Below, piece by piece: positions 39,576 through 48,068 of a DNA stretch of 64,000 bases. The translations under genes and the position numbers were made by a program. Source of the DNA: UBA668 sp039796575 (GTDB lineage: Bacteria; Actinomycetota; Acidimicrobiia; Acidimicrobiales; Ilumatobacteraceae). The DNA lies in contig JBDKJP010000101.1 of the NCBI GenBank assembly GCA_039796575.1, forward strand, positions 8,384-72,383, read 5' to 3'. The notes beneath the pieces are model-generated. The model was not told the origin of the DNA. It searched no databases and saw only the letters and a program-made list of their open reading frames with translations. Each line of letters opens with the position of its first letter. The stretch's first letter is position 1.

Positions 39576-40193
39576 ATGGAGTTGCTGCTGATACGTCATG
39601 GTCTACCAGTCCGGCGCGAGCTCGAGGACGGCATCGCCGACCCCGAGCTCTCCACTGCGGGCCTCGCACAGGCCGAGCACCTGGCCGACTACCTCGACAG
39701 CGAGCCGCTCGACGCCGTCTACGCCAGCCCGCTGCAGCGTGCGTTCCAGACCGCACTGCCCATCGCCAACCGTCGCTCGCTCGACGTGACGGTGATCGAC
39801 GGTGTGGCCGAATGGGATCGCAACAGCAGCGAGTACATCCCCATCGAGGAGCTGAAGGCGGCGAACGATCCGCGATACCACGCGCTGATGCGCGGCGAAT
39901 GGACCACCCAGGAGGAGACGCCCGAGGAGTTCAGCGCCCGGGTCGTCGCCACGGTCGACGCGCTCATCGATGCCCATCCGGGTCAGCGCATCGCCGTGTC
40001 GTGCCACGGTGGTGTCATCAACGCCTACCTCACGCACGTGCTCGGCCTGCCCGTCGGCCCCGGGTTCTTCTACCCGAACTACACGAGCATCCACCGCATC
40101 GCCGCATCCCGCGGCGGCGTGAAGAGCATCCTCACCATGAACGAGACCGCCCACCTCCGTGGCACCGGCCTGCCGATGGGGTTGATGCAGTGA
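39576..40193 (+). CDS. Histidine phosphatase family protein
   Basis: The product is 205 residues. MELLLIRHGLPVR carries the RHG motif with the phosphorylated His. YASPLQRAFQTALPIA and the C-terminal AVSCHGGVINAYL with the second His complete the active site. The substrate could be a phosphorylated sugar, nucleotide or protein. The stop shares one base with the aminopeptidase start. Confidence 0.88.
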   Translation: MELLLIRHGLPVRRELEDGIADPELSTAGLAQAEHLADYLDSEPLDAVYASPLQRAFQTALPIANRRSLDVTVIDGVAEWDRNSSEYIPIEELKAANDPRYHALMRGEWTTQEETPEEFSARVVATVDALIDAHPGQRIAVSCHGGVINAYLTHVLGLPVGPGFFYPNYTSIHRIAASRGGVKSILTMNETAHLRGTGLPMGLMQ

Positions 40194-41452
40194 TGCACCT
40201 CGACGACCTCCTCGCCTACCTCGACTCGTCGCCGTCGCCGTGGCACGCCGCCGCGTCGTCGGCGTCTCGCCTTTCGACGGCGGGCTTCACCGAGCTCGCC
40301 CTCACCGACGAATGGAACGACGTGCCGGCCAAGGGGTTCGTGCAGCGCGGCGCCGCAGTCGTCGCCTGGCACCGCGGCAGCGCCGCGGGCCCCACCTCGC
40401 CGGTCCGACTGGTGGGTGCCCACACCGACTCGCCGTGCCTGCGCGTGAAGCCGAACGCCGACGCCGGTGCCTTCGGCTGGAAGCAGCTCGCCGTGGAGGT
40501 CTACGGCGGCGTGCTGCTGAACTCGTGGCTCGACCGTGACCTCGGCGTCGCCGGCACGTTGGTGCTGCGCGACGGCACCACCCGGCTCGTCGCGGTGCAC
40601 GACGCCGTCGCCCGGGTGCCGCAGCTGGCCATCCACCTCGACCGCGACGTCAACGAGCGCGGCGTGGTGCTCGACAAGCAGCAGCACCTCTCCCCCGTCT
40701 GGGGCATCGGCAACCCGAACGCCGGCGAGTTCCGCGACTGGATCGCCGCCGCCGCGGGCGTCACCGGTCCCGAGGTCACGAACTGGGACCTGTCGCTGTT
40801 CGACCGCACGCCCGCCGCCGTGCTCGGCCCTCAGGGCGACCTGCTCGCCTCCGGCCGCCTCGACAACCAGGCCTCGTGCTGGGCCGCCACCACGGCGCTG
40901 TGCGACGCGGGAACGCCGAGCGGCGCCACCGCGGTGATCGCCCTGTTCGACCACGAGGAGGTCGGCTCCGAGAGCACCACCGGTGCCGCAGGGCCGTTGC
41001 TCGAGCACGTCCTCGAACGCCTCGCGCTGGCCGCCGGCGCCGACCGCGCGCAGTACCTCGCGCAGCTCGCGGGCAGCGCGTGCATCTCGGCCGACAACGC
41101 ACACAGCGTGCACCCCAACTACCCCGAGCGTCACGAGGCCGCGCATCGCCCGCTGGTGAACCAGGGTCCCGCCATCAAGCTCAACCACAACCAGCGCTAC
41201 GCGACCGCCCCCGCGACGGCGGCGTTGGCGCAGGACGTGTTCGAGTCGGCCGGCGTGCCGTGGCAGGTGTTCGTGAGCCGCAACAACATGCCGTGCGGCA
41301 CCACCATCGGGCCGCTCACCGCCACTCGTCTCGGCATCGCCACGGTCGACGTCGGCGTGCCGCAGCTCAGCATGCACTCCGCACGCGAGCTCTGCGGCAC
41401 CAAGGACCCGGTCTGGTTGGCGCAGGCCCTCTCGGGCTGGTTCTCGCGCTAG
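40193..41452 (+). CDS. apeB: M18 family aminopeptidase
   Basis: The 419-residue product has the M18 zinc motifs. GAHTDSPCLRVKP near residue 80 is followed by LDNQASCWAA, then LFDHEEVGSESTTGA with the catalytic Glu pair. CISADNAHSVHPNYPE and a C-terminal SMHSARELCG give the other metal ligands. It removes N-terminal residues from peptides in the cytosol. It could handle peptides released by the proteasome. It overlaps the opposing plsC stop by four bases. Confidence 0.92.
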   Translation: MHLDDLLAYLDSSPSPWHAAASSASRLSTAGFTELALTDEWNDVPAKGFVQRGAAVVAWHRGSAAGPTSPVRLVGAHTDSPCLRVKPNADAGAFGWKQLAVEVYGGVLLNSWLDRDLGVAGTLVLRDGTTRLVAVHDAVARVPQLAIHLDRDVNERGVVLDKQQHLSPVWGIGNPNAGEFRDWIAAAAGVTGPEVTNWDLSLFDRTPAAVLGPQGDLLASGRLDNQASCWAATTALCDAGTPSGATAVIALFDHEEVGSESTTGAAGPLLEHVLERLALAAGADRAQYLAQLAGSACISADNAHSVHPNYPERHEAAHRPLVNQGPAIKLNHNQRYATAPATAALAQDVFESAGVPWQVFVSRNNMPCGTTIGPLTATRLGIATVDVGVPQLSMHSARELCGTKDPVWLAQALSGWFSR

Positions 41453-42129
41453 TTGCCCGAACGCGCCTGGGCGAGGTCGAACAGACGCTGCAGTTCGGCG
41501 TGCAGTTCACCGGTCACCACTCGCATGGCTTCGCGCTGCTCCTTCGACGTCGCGCCCGTCGGTGCCGCGATGGGTGCGCCGATGCACACGTGCAACTTCT
41601 TCGGTCGGATGTACTTCGCACCCTTCGGCATCGCCTTCTCGGAGCCGCCGATGCCGACCGGGATGATGGGAGCACCGGTCTTCGCGGCGATGTAGGCGGC
41701 ACCCTCGAACAACGGCTGCACGATCGGACCGCTCTTGCGCTCGCCCTCGGGGAACAGCACGAGCGGCTCACCACCCTCGAGCAGCGCGATGCACCGCTTC
41801 AGCGCCTCACGATCGGCCGAGCCGCGGGTGACGGGGAAGCCGCCGAGCATGCTGAGCAACTGGCCGAACCACTTGTTGCTCCACCACTTGTCGGCACCCA
41901 TGAACCGCATCCGACGCCGCGTGACGCCCGACGAGATCGGCGTGTCGAGAATGCTGCGGTGCGTGGGCGCGAGGATGAAGATGCCGTCGTCGGGGATGTT
42001 GTCGCGACCCTCCACCTTCATCCGGCACCAGCCGAGGCAGAACCCGGTGACGAGGTTGCGCACGATGAAGTACGCGATGCGGTGCGACAGCGCATCCGAC
42101 TGCGCGAGCTCGGTACGGACCTTGGTCAT
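41449..42129 (-). CDS. plsC: Lysophospholipid acyltransferase family protein (PlsC type)
   Basis: The product is 226 residues. The acyltransferase motif HxxxxD is PTHRSILDTP near residue 56. Motif III reads VLFPEGERKSG, and AYIAAKTGAPIIPVGIGG is the usual C-terminal block. One hydrophobic N-terminal segment may anchor it to the membrane. It likely acylates lysophosphatidic acid in phospholipid synthesis. The start shares one base with the cmk stop. Confidence 0.88.
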   Translation of the reverse strand: MTKVRTELAQSDALSHRIAYFIVRNLVTGFCLGWCRMKVEGRDNIPDDGIFILAPTHRSILDTPISSGVTRRRMRFMGADKWWSNKWFGQLLSMLGGFPVTRGSADREALKRCIALLEGGEPLVLFPEGERKSGPIVQPLFEGAAYIAAKTGAPIIPVGIGGSEKAMPKGAKYIRPKKLHVCIGAPIAAPTGATSKEQREAMRVVTGELHAELQRLFDLAQARSGN

Positions 42130-42761
42130 CAGTGCTCCAGGAGACCTTCGATGTGCTGGAGGACCTCCTCGATGGCGAGGCCCGTCGTGTCGACCAGGGT
42201 GGAGCCCGCCGCTTCGGTGAGCGGGCTGTCGTCCCGGGTGCTGTCGTAATGATCGCGCGCGGCGATGGCGCGTTCGATCTCATCCACGTCGCCACCCGCT
42301 TCGGCGACGCGCCGCTCGGCACGCACGCGCGGCGAGGCGGTGAGGTAGAGCTTCAACTCGGCGTCGGGGAACACCACCGAGCCGATGTCGCGGCCCTCGA
42401 TCACGCCGCCGCCACGTTCTGCCGCCCACTGCTGCTGACGGGCGCGCATCTCGGTGCGCACGCCGCTGTTGGCCGCCACCTTGCTGACCGCACCCGTGAC
42501 CTCGGCCGTGCGGATGGCCGCCGTGGCGTCGACACCGTCGACGAACACGCCGCGCTCGCCGACCTCGAGGTCGACCCGACGCGACAGCTCGGCCACGGCA
42601 TCGGTGTCGTTGAGCGACATCCCGGCGCGCAGCGCCGCGAACGTGACGCCGCGGTACATCGCACCCGTGTCGAGGTACTCGAGACCCAGGCGCGAGGCGA
42701 GCGCACGCGCGATGGTGCTCTTCCCGGCGCCTGCCGGGCCGTCGATGGCGATGACGCGCAC
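42129..42761 (-). CDS. cmk: Cytidylate kinase
   Basis: The 210-residue product starts with the P-loop IAIDGPAGAGKSTIARALA. LEYLDTGAMYRGVT is the CMP-binding region. GRDIGSVVFPDAELKLYLTA and an RARDHYDSTRDDSPL-like lid are diagnostic of CMP kinases. It phosphorylates CMP and dCMP. GTG 42761 shares one base with the guaB1 stop (TAGTG). guaB1, cmk and plsC appear to be one operon. Confidence 0.93.
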   Translation of the reverse strand: MRVIAIDGPAGAGKSTIARALASRLGLEYLDTGAMYRGVTFAALRAGMSLNDTDAVAELSRRVDLEVGERGVFVDGVDATAAIRTAEVTGAVSKVAANSGVRTEMRARQQQWAAERGGGVIEGRDIGSVVFPDAELKLYLTASPRVRAERRVAEAGGDVDEIERAIAARDHYDSTRDDSPLTEAAGSTLVDTTGLAIEEVLQHIEGLLEH

Positions 42762-44197
42762 TACCAGCTCGTCCCGACCGGCATGCCCTCGCTGTAGCCG
42801 GCGGCGCTCTGCACGCCCACCACGGCCCGCTCGTGGAACTCGGGGATGCTGGCCGCGCCCGCATAGGTGCACGACGAGCGCACGCCCGCGACGATGTCGT
42901 CGATGATGTCCTCCACGCCCGGCAGGTCGGGGTCGAGGTACATGCGCGACGTGCTGATGCCCTCCTCGAACAGCTCCTTGCGGGCCCGCTCGAAGGCGGT
43001 CTCGCTGCGGTTGCGGCTCTTCACGGCCCGATTGCTGGCCATGCCGAAGCTCTCCTTGTAGAGACGGCCGTCGGGGTCGCGCAGCGTGTCGGCGGCGGAC
43101 TCGTACGTGCCGGCGAGCCACGAGCCGAACATCACGTTCGCCGCACCGGCGGCGAGGGCGAGTGCCACGTCGCGCGGGTGGCGCACTCCACCGTCGGCCC
43201 AGATGACCTTGCCGTGCTTGGCGGCCTCGCCGGCGCAGTCGTGCACCGCGCTGAACTGCGGACGGCCGACGCCGGTCATCATGCGCGTGGTGCACATCGC
43301 ACCCGGGCCGACGCCCACCTTCACGATGTCGGCGCCGGCGCTGATGAGGTCGCGGGTGCCCTGCGCGGTGACCACGTTGCCCGCCACGATGGGCGTGTCG
43401 GGGGCCACCGCCCGCACCTCCTCGATGGCGTGCAGCGTGCGCTGCTGGTGGCCGTGCGCGGTGTCGATGACGAGCACGTCGGCGCCGAACGACAGCAGCG
43501 CTTTCGCCTTCGTGGCAGGGTCGCCGTTGATGCCGACCGCGGCGGCCACCATGAGGCGGCCGTTCGTGTCGACCGCCGGGCGGTAGATGGTGCTGCGCAG
43601 CGCGCCCTTGCGAGTGGCGCAGCCGATGAGGCGACCGTGGTCGTCGACCACCGGCGCCACCGACAGGCGGGCGTCGGTGAGCACGTCGTAGATGGCCTCG
43701 GGCTCGGCACCGGCCTCGATGACCACGAGCTCCTGGCTCATCACGTTCTTCAGCTGCGTGAACCGGTCGAAGCCGGCGGCGTCGTGCTCGGTGAAGATGC
43801 CGGCCGGCGCGCCGTCGTCGTCGACCACCACGACCGCACCGTGGGCACGCTTGTGGATGAGGCCGAGCGCGTCGCCCACCGTGTGGGTGGGGCTGAGCGT
43901 GATGGGCGTGTCGTACACGAGGTGACGCGTCTTCACGTAGTCGATGACGGTCTCGGTGATGTCGAGCGGGATGTCCTGGGGCAGCACGGTGATGCCGCCG
44001 CGGCGGGCCACGGTCTCGGCCATGCGCCGACCGGCCACCGCGGTCATGTTGGCCACGACCACCGGGATGGTGGTGCCGAGGCGGTCGGGCGTGCTGAGGT
44101 CGACGTCGAACCGCGAGGGGACCGACGAGAGGCTGGGCACCATGAAGACGTCGCTGTACGTGAGGTCGTACGGAGGGTTGCTGCCGAGGAACCGCAT
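42761..44197 (-). CDS. guaB1: GuaB1-type IMP dehydrogenase-related protein (GMP reductase with CBS domains)
   Basis: The product is 478 residues. The catalytic barrel begins DLTYSDVFMVPSLSSVPSR. Two CBS domains (about 95-210) are inserted. The active-site loop is VGVGPGAMCTTRMMTGVG, with the catalytic Cys. AVKSRNRSETAFERARKELF replaces the usual IMPDH flap. Mycobacterial GuaB1 of this type has been shown to be a GMP reductase regulated through its CBS domains, so GMP to IMP conversion is the best guess. AAGGAAG precedes ATG 44197. Confidence 0.88.
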   Translation of the reverse strand: MRFLGSNPPYDLTYSDVFMVPSLSSVPSRFDVDLSTPDRLGTTIPVVVANMTAVAGRRMAETVARRGGITVLPQDIPLDITETVIDYVKTRHLVYDTPITLSPTHTVGDALGLIHKRAHGAVVVVDDDGAPAGIFTEHDAAGFDRFTQLKNVMSQELVVIEAGAEPEAIYDVLTDARLSVAPVVDDHGRLIGCATRKGALRSTIYRPAVDTNGRLMVAAAVGINGDPATKAKALLSFGADVLVIDTAHGHQQRTLHAIEEVRAVAPDTPIVAGNVVTAQGTRDLISAGADIVKVGVGPGAMCTTRMMTGVGRPQFSAVHDCAGEAAKHGKVIWADGGVRHPRDVALALAAGAANVMFGSWLAGTYESAADTLRDPDGRLYKESFGMASNRAVKSRNRSETAFERARKELFEEGISTSRMYLDPDLPGVEDIIDDIVAGVRSSCTYAGAASIPEFHERAVVGVQSAAGYSEGMPVGTSW

Positions 44198-44244
44198 GAG
44201 GAGCTTCCTTTGCTGGACGGGACACCCCTGCAAGGGGCCGTCCA

Positions 44245-44254
44245 AGGCTACCGT
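44245..44254. promoter_or_regulatory. Overlapping divergent -10 elements (TAGCCT minus, TACCGT plus)
   Basis: TACCGT at 44249-44254 lies 6 bases before GTG 44261 on the plus strand. TAGCCT (44250-44245 on the minus strand) would start guaB1 with a leader of about 40 bases that includes its ribosome binding site. Confidence 0.4.
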
Positions 44255-44260
44255 GGTCGC

Positions 44261-44947
44261 GTGACAGCTCCGGTGGTACTCGTGCACGGTTGGGGTGGCT
44301 CGTTCGAGGCCACGTGGCAGCGCAGCGGCTTCACCGAGCTGCTCCGCGACGCCGGACGCGAGGTGCAGGGAATCGACCTGCTCGGGCACGGCACGTCACC
44401 CAAGCCGCACGACCCCGAGGCGTACGCCGACCTCGGCGCGTCCGTGCTGGCGGCGCTGCCCGACGAGCCGGTCGACGCGCTCGGCTTCTCGCTCGGGGCC
44501 ATCACCCTGCTGCGCCTCGCCACGGCGCACCCGCACCGCTTCCGCCGCCTCGTGCTCGCCGGCATCGGCAAGAACGTGGTCGACCCCGACCCCGATGACA
44601 GCGGCGAGCGCATCGCCGCCGCCATCGAGGGCAATGCGCCCGACGCCGACACCCACGCCCACGTGTTCGCGCAGTACGCGCACCAGCCGGGGAACGACCC
44701 GGTCGCGCTCGCTGCCATCATGCGTCGGCCGCGCACGCCGCTCACGGCGGAGCAGCTCGCCGGGGTGACCTGCCCGGTGCTCGTGGTCATCGGCGACAAG
44801 GACTTCGCGGGCCCGGGCGAGCCGCTCGCCGAGGCGTTGCCCAACGCCACCCTGAAGGTGTTGCGCAACGTCGACCACTTCGCCACCCCCGAGGCGTTCG
44901 GCCTCTGGGACGCCGTGCTCGACTTCTTCGACGCCCCGTTGCCGTGA
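44261..44947 (+). CDS. Alpha/beta hydrolase
   Basis: The product is 228 residues from GTG 44261. VVLVHGWGGSFEATW is the oxyanion strand-turn. LGFSLGAITLLRLA gives the nucleophile Ser. LVVIGDKDFAGPGEPL and RNVDHFATPEA supply the acid and His. The substrate is unknown. The stop overlaps the Sua5 gene start by four bases (GTGA). Confidence 0.86.
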   Translation: MTAPVVLVHGWGGSFEATWQRSGFTELLRDAGREVQGIDLLGHGTSPKPHDPEAYADLGASVLAALPDEPVDALGFSLGAITLLRLATAHPHRFRRLVLAGIGKNVVDPDPDDSGERIAAAIEGNAPDADTHAHVFAQYAHQPGNDPVALAAIMRRPRTPLTAEQLAGVTCPVLVVIGDKDFAGPGEPLAEALPNATLKVLRNVDHFATPEAFGLWDAVLDFFDAPLP

Positions 44948-45846
44948 ACACCCCCGCCGTCGACCAGGCGCTCGACGTCATCCGGGCGGGTGGGCTGGTG
45001 GCCATCCCCACCGAGACCGTGTACGGGCTCGCTGCCGACGCGTCGAACGACGCCGCTGTCCGCCGCATCTTCGCGGCGAAGGGACGGCCCGCCGACCACC
45101 CGCTCATCGTGCACGTGGCCCGACCCGAGCAGCTCGGCGACTGGGCGGCCGAGGTGCCGACCGCCGCGGCCGTGCTGGCCGACACCTGCTGGCCCGGCCC
45201 GCTCACGCTGCTGGTGCCGAAGGCCGCGCACGTGCTGCCCGTGGTGACCGGCAGACGCGACACCGTCGGCGTGCGCGTGCCCGCGCACCCGCTCACCACC
45301 GAGTTGCTCGAACGCTTCGGCGGCGGCCTCGCAGCACCGTCGGCCAACCGCTTCGGCATGGTGTCGCCCACCACCGCGCAGCACGTGCGCGACGACCTCG
45401 GCGATCTCGTCGACTTCGTGCTCGACGGCGGGCCGTGCCCGATCGGTGTGGAGAGCACCATCGTCGACTGCTCGGTCGCTCCCCCGCAGATCCTCCGGCC
45501 GGGCGGCATCCCCTCGGAGCAGGTCGCGGCACTCCTGGGCGGTGACCTCGCCGAGGCCAGCGGCCCGAGCCGCGCGTCGGGCATGCTCGCCTCGCACTAC
45601 GCGCCGAACGCCAGGGTCATCCTCGCCGAGTCGCGCGCCGAGGCCGCCGTGCTGGTGGCCGACCTCGACGGGGAGGAGCTCATCGACCGCACCGACGACC
45701 TGGTCGACTACGCTCGCAACCTCTACGCCGACCTGCGCCGGGTCGACGAGCGTGGTGCTCGCCTGGTGGTGGCGGTGCTGCCGCCCGCCGTCGGGCTCGG
45801 CCACGCCATCCGCGACCGCCTCGCCAAGGCCGCCGCCCACCGCTGA
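44944..45846 (+). CDS. L-threonylcarbamoyladenylate synthase (Sua5/TsaC)
   Basis: The product is 300 residues. The YrdC domain has GGLVAIPTETVYGLAADAS and FAAKGRPADHPLIVHV. GVRVPAHPLTTELLERF and APSANRFGMVSPTTAQHV follow. A C-terminal Sua5 domain (about 205-300) starts with SGMLASHYAPNARVIL. It makes threonylcarbamoyl-AMP for t6A37 of tRNA. It has the long Sua5 form rather than the short TsaC form. It ends 10 bases before a conserved hairpin. Confidence 0.92.
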   Translation: MNTPAVDQALDVIRAGGLVAIPTETVYGLAADASNDAAVRRIFAAKGRPADHPLIVHVARPEQLGDWAAEVPTAAAVLADTCWPGPLTLLVPKAAHVLPVVTGRRDTVGVRVPAHPLTTELLERFGGGLAAPSANRFGMVSPTTAQHVRDDLGDLVDFVLDGGPCPIGVESTIVDCSVAPPQILRPGGIPSEQVAALLGGDLAEASGPSRASGMLASHYAPNARVILAESRAEAAVLVADLDGEELIDRTDDLVDYARNLYADLRRVDERGARLVVAVLPPAVGLGHAIRDRLAKAAAHR

Positions 45847-45856
45847 CCGAGCTCGT

Positions 45857-45896
45857 TGGGTGCTTTCGTGCGGCCTCGGCCGCACGAAAGCACCCA
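45857..45896. repeat. GCTTTCGTGC-type hairpin, copy 2
   Basis: Perfect 18-base arms (left TGGGTGCTTTCGTGCGGC) enclose the loop CTCG. It fills the gap between the convergent Sua5 and J-domain genes, ending at the base before the J-domain stop codon. Confidence 0.88.
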
Positions 45897-46451
45897 TCAG
45901 ACGGGTGGGTCGCCGAGGCGGTTGAGGTTGGTGACCCACTCGTCGCGCACCCACTCGGGGTCGGGCGTGGGTGCACCGTCGACGTCGGCCACCATCAGGC
46001 TCACCGTGGTGGCGCCCGCGTCGGGCACCAGGTCGAGCCGGCACCAGCACGGCGTGGGGTCGTGGAGGAACACCTCGAGCAGGTACGGCGGGTCGTCGAC
46101 CAGCACCTCCCCCATCCACGACGTCACCAGGAGCAGGGCTTCGAAGGCCTCCACGGGCAGCACGTCGATGGTGAACGACGGCGAGTCGTGCTGCACGCCG
46201 CGCATTGTGTGCCGTCGGACGTGCTCGACCGTGGGGGCCGTGGCCGGTGGCGGCTCGAGCGTCGCAGCCGGCCGCGGGGCCGACAGTCGCCGCACGGCCT
46301 CGTCGAACGCACGGTTGAGCGTCTGCATCGCCTCGGCGTCGCCACCGACGTCGGGGTGCAGTGTCAGGGCGAGACGCCGGCGGGCCGCAGTGAGAGCAGC
46401 GAGGTCGGCGTCGGCCGTCACGCCGAGCACCGCGTACGGGTCGTCAGTCAT
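45897..46451 (-). CDS. J-domain protein with uncharacterised C-terminal domain
   Basis: The product is 184 residues. An N-terminal J domain (about 1-55) has DDPYAVLGV, then LTLHPDVGGD with the HPD motif that stimulates DnaK ATPase. A short Pro/Ala linker and a C-terminal domain of about 100 residues follow (SFTIDVLPVEAFEALLLV, LVDDPPYLLEVFL). No Gly/Phe region or zinc finger is present, so it is not a canonical DnaJ. It overlaps the nitroreductase stop by 8 bases. Confidence 0.82.
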   Translation of the reverse strand: MTDDPYAVLGVTADADLAALTAARRRLALTLHPDVGGDAEAMQTLNRAFDEAVRRLSAPRPAATLEPPPATAPTVEHVRRHTMRGVQHDSPSFTIDVLPVEAFEALLLVTSWMGEVLVDDPPYLLEVFLHDPTPCWCRLDLVPDAGATTVSLMVADVDGAPTPDPEWVRDEWVTNLNRLGDPPV

Positions 46452-47106
46452 CGTCCGGTTCCACGGCCCACTCGGCCGTCGCACCCCACTCGTCGTCGAA
46501 CACGACCTCGGTGAGCGGCCGACGGCGCACCGGCCCGTGCCGCCCGGCCGGTCGACCGAGCGTGATGCACGCCGACAGCGCCACGCCGTCGGGCACGCCC
46601 AGCAGTTCGCGCAGCTCGGCCTCCACACCCCCGTGCCACATCGTCAGCGCGCCGCCGTACCCCTTCGCCCTCGCGGCGAGCAGCAGGTTCTGGCAGGCCG
46701 GGTAGACCGAGGCGCCCTCGGTGAAGTGCGGTGCCCGATGACGCACGAGGCAGACCAGCACCACGACCGGCACCTCCTCGAAGTGATCGACGTAGTGCTG
46801 CATCGTGGCGGCCATCCGCGCCTTGGGCGAGCCTGGCGTGGCGCCGCTGCCCTCGGTGTAGCCGTCGGCCTGCAGCTTCGCCGCCCAGCCGGCACGGAAC
46901 GTCTCGCCGAGCAGCCGGCGCGCCAACACCGCCCGCGGCCCGTCGCGCAGCACCAGGTACCGCACCCCCTGCCGGTTGCTGCCGGTGGGTGCGCGGCTGG
47001 CGTGCCACAGGATGTCGGCGAGATCGGCCTCGGGAATCGGTTCGCCCGTGTACCGCCGGATGGTGCGGGTGGTGGCGAGGCCCTCCCGCAGCAGCGGCTC
47101 GGTCAT
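46444..47106 (-). CDS. Nitroreductase family protein
   Basis: The product is 220 residues. TTRTIRRYTGEPIPEADLA and ASRAPTGSNRQGVRYLVL are the FMN-binding N-terminal elements. FTEGASVYPACQNLLLAARA and LGVPDGVALSACITLGRP complete the usual order. It is an FMN-dependent NAD(P)H oxidoreductase of unknown substrate. It overlaps the crotonase gene stop by four bases. Confidence 0.88.
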   Translation of the reverse strand: MTEPLLREGLATTRTIRRYTGEPIPEADLADILWHASRAPTGSNRQGVRYLVLRDGPRAVLARRLLGETFRAGWAAKLQADGYTEGSGATPGSPKARMAATMQHYVDHFEEVPVVVLVCLVRHRAPHFTEGASVYPACQNLLLAARAKGYGGALTMWHGGVEAELRELLGVPDGVALSACITLGRPAGRHGPVRRRPLTEVVFDDEWGATAEWAVEPDDD

Positions 47107-47930
47107 CGACCGGAGAAGTTCGGGTTGCGCTTCTCCATGTACGCCGACACGCCCTCACGGAAGTCGTCGGTGCGCAGCAGCGGCAGCAACTGGAGGAACA
47201 CGTGGTGCACGTTCTGGTCGAACGTCTCGGTCTCGGCCGCACGCATCATCCGCTTGATGGCCCGCACGGCGAGCGGGGCGTTGGCCGCGATCTCGCCGGC
47301 CATCTCCTGCACCGCCTCGTGGAAGTGCTCGGGCTCGACGACGTGGTTCACGAGGCCCAGCTCCAGCGACTCCTCGGCCGTGAGGGTGCGGCCGGTGAAC
47401 GCGATCTCGGCCGCCTTGGCGTACCCGACGATGCGCGGCAGCAGCCAGGTGCCGCCGCTCTCGGGCAGGATGCCGCGCTTGGCGAAGCCCGGGTTGAGCT
47501 TGGCCTTGGTGGACGCGATGCGGATGTCGCAGCCCAGGGCCACGTCGAGGCCGTACCCGGCGGCGCCACCGTTGAGGGCGCAGATGGTGGGCGTGTCGAG
47601 GTTGTGGAGCACCGTCGGCGGGGTGAACCGCAGGTCGAGCTCACCGGGGATGCCCTCGCCACCGCTGTCGAGCCCGCCGAGCGAGCCCTTGCTCGCGCCC
47701 ATCTGGGCGGCCATGTCGAGCCCCGCGCAGAACGCCTTGCCGGCGCCAGTGAGGACGATGCAGCGCACGTCGCGGTCGCGGTCGGCCTGGAGGAGGCGCT
47801 CCGACAGCTGGTCGAGCATCAACCCCGAGATGGTGTTCATCCGTCCTGGCGCATTGAGCGTGATGGTGGCGATGTGATCGGCCACCTCGTAGAGGACCTC
47901 GTCGGCGGGGTTGTCGGGCGTGCTGCTCAT
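47103..47930 (-). CDS. Enoyl-CoA hydratase/isomerase family protein
   Basis: The product is 275 residues. The first oxyanion segment is AFCAGLDMAAQMG near residue 67. The second is ALNGGAAGYGLDVALGCDI near 115. The position of the first catalytic Glu reads AKLNPGFAKRGILPESGG, where the acid aligns less clearly than in the 310-1095 paralogue. It therefore may be an isomerase or hydrolase rather than a hydratase. TACGGT 7 bases before ATG 47930 suggests a leaderless start and heads the nitroreductase and J-domain genes. Confidence 0.85.
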   Translation of the reverse strand: MSSTPDNPADEVLYEVADHIATITLNAPGRMNTISGLMLDQLSERLLQADRDRDVRCIVLTGAGKAFCAGLDMAAQMGASKGSLGGLDSGGEGIPGELDLRFTPPTVLHNLDTPTICALNGGAAGYGLDVALGCDIRIASTKAKLNPGFAKRGILPESGGTWLLPRIVGYAKAAEIAFTGRTLTAEESLELGLVNHVVEPEHFHEAVQEMAGEIAANAPLAVRAIKRMMRAAETETFDQNVHHVFLQLLPLLRTDDFREGVSAYMEKRNPNFSGR

Positions 47931-47937
47931 GCACCGA

Positions 47938-47943
47938 ACCGTA
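47938..47943 (-). promoter_or_regulatory. Candidate leaderless -10 element (TACGGT)
   Basis: TACGGT (minus strand) is 7 bases before ATG 47930. Confidence 0.5.
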
Positions 47944-47946
47944 GCG

Positions 47947-47963
47947 TTCCCGTCACGCGGGAA
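47947..47963. promoter_or_regulatory. Palindrome TTCCCGTCACGCGGGAA (operator candidate)
   Basis: Perfect 6-base arms lie between the divergent crotonase and binding-protein genes, 13 bases upstream of the -35 box of the latter. It could bind a regulator of either gene. Confidence 0.4.
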
Positions 47964-47976
47964 ACGTGCCCAGTGC

Positions 47977-48006
47977 TTGTCCCCGAAGCCGAAAACCACC
48001 TACAAT
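47977..48006 (+). promoter_or_regulatory. Promoter TTGTCC-N18-TACAAT for the binding-protein gene
   Basis: A good -35 (TTGTCC, 47977-47982) and -10 (TACAAT, 48001-48006) are spaced by 18 bases. The leader is about 55 bases and ends in AAGGGGGAG before ATG 48069. It is the clearest two-box promoter in the window, in keeping with high expression of a binding protein. Confidence 0.65.
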
Positions 48007-48068
48007 CCCGGCTCTTGCACAACAAACGGTGCCACATCCCGTGGTACCGCTCCAAGGGGGAGAATCCC

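Noticed and set aside
38078..40192. Upstream extension of the M18 aminopeptidase frame
   Set aside because: The frame is open through antisense pyk and the phosphatase gene, but homology-like sequence begins at ATG 40193, which overlaps the phosphatase stop by one base.
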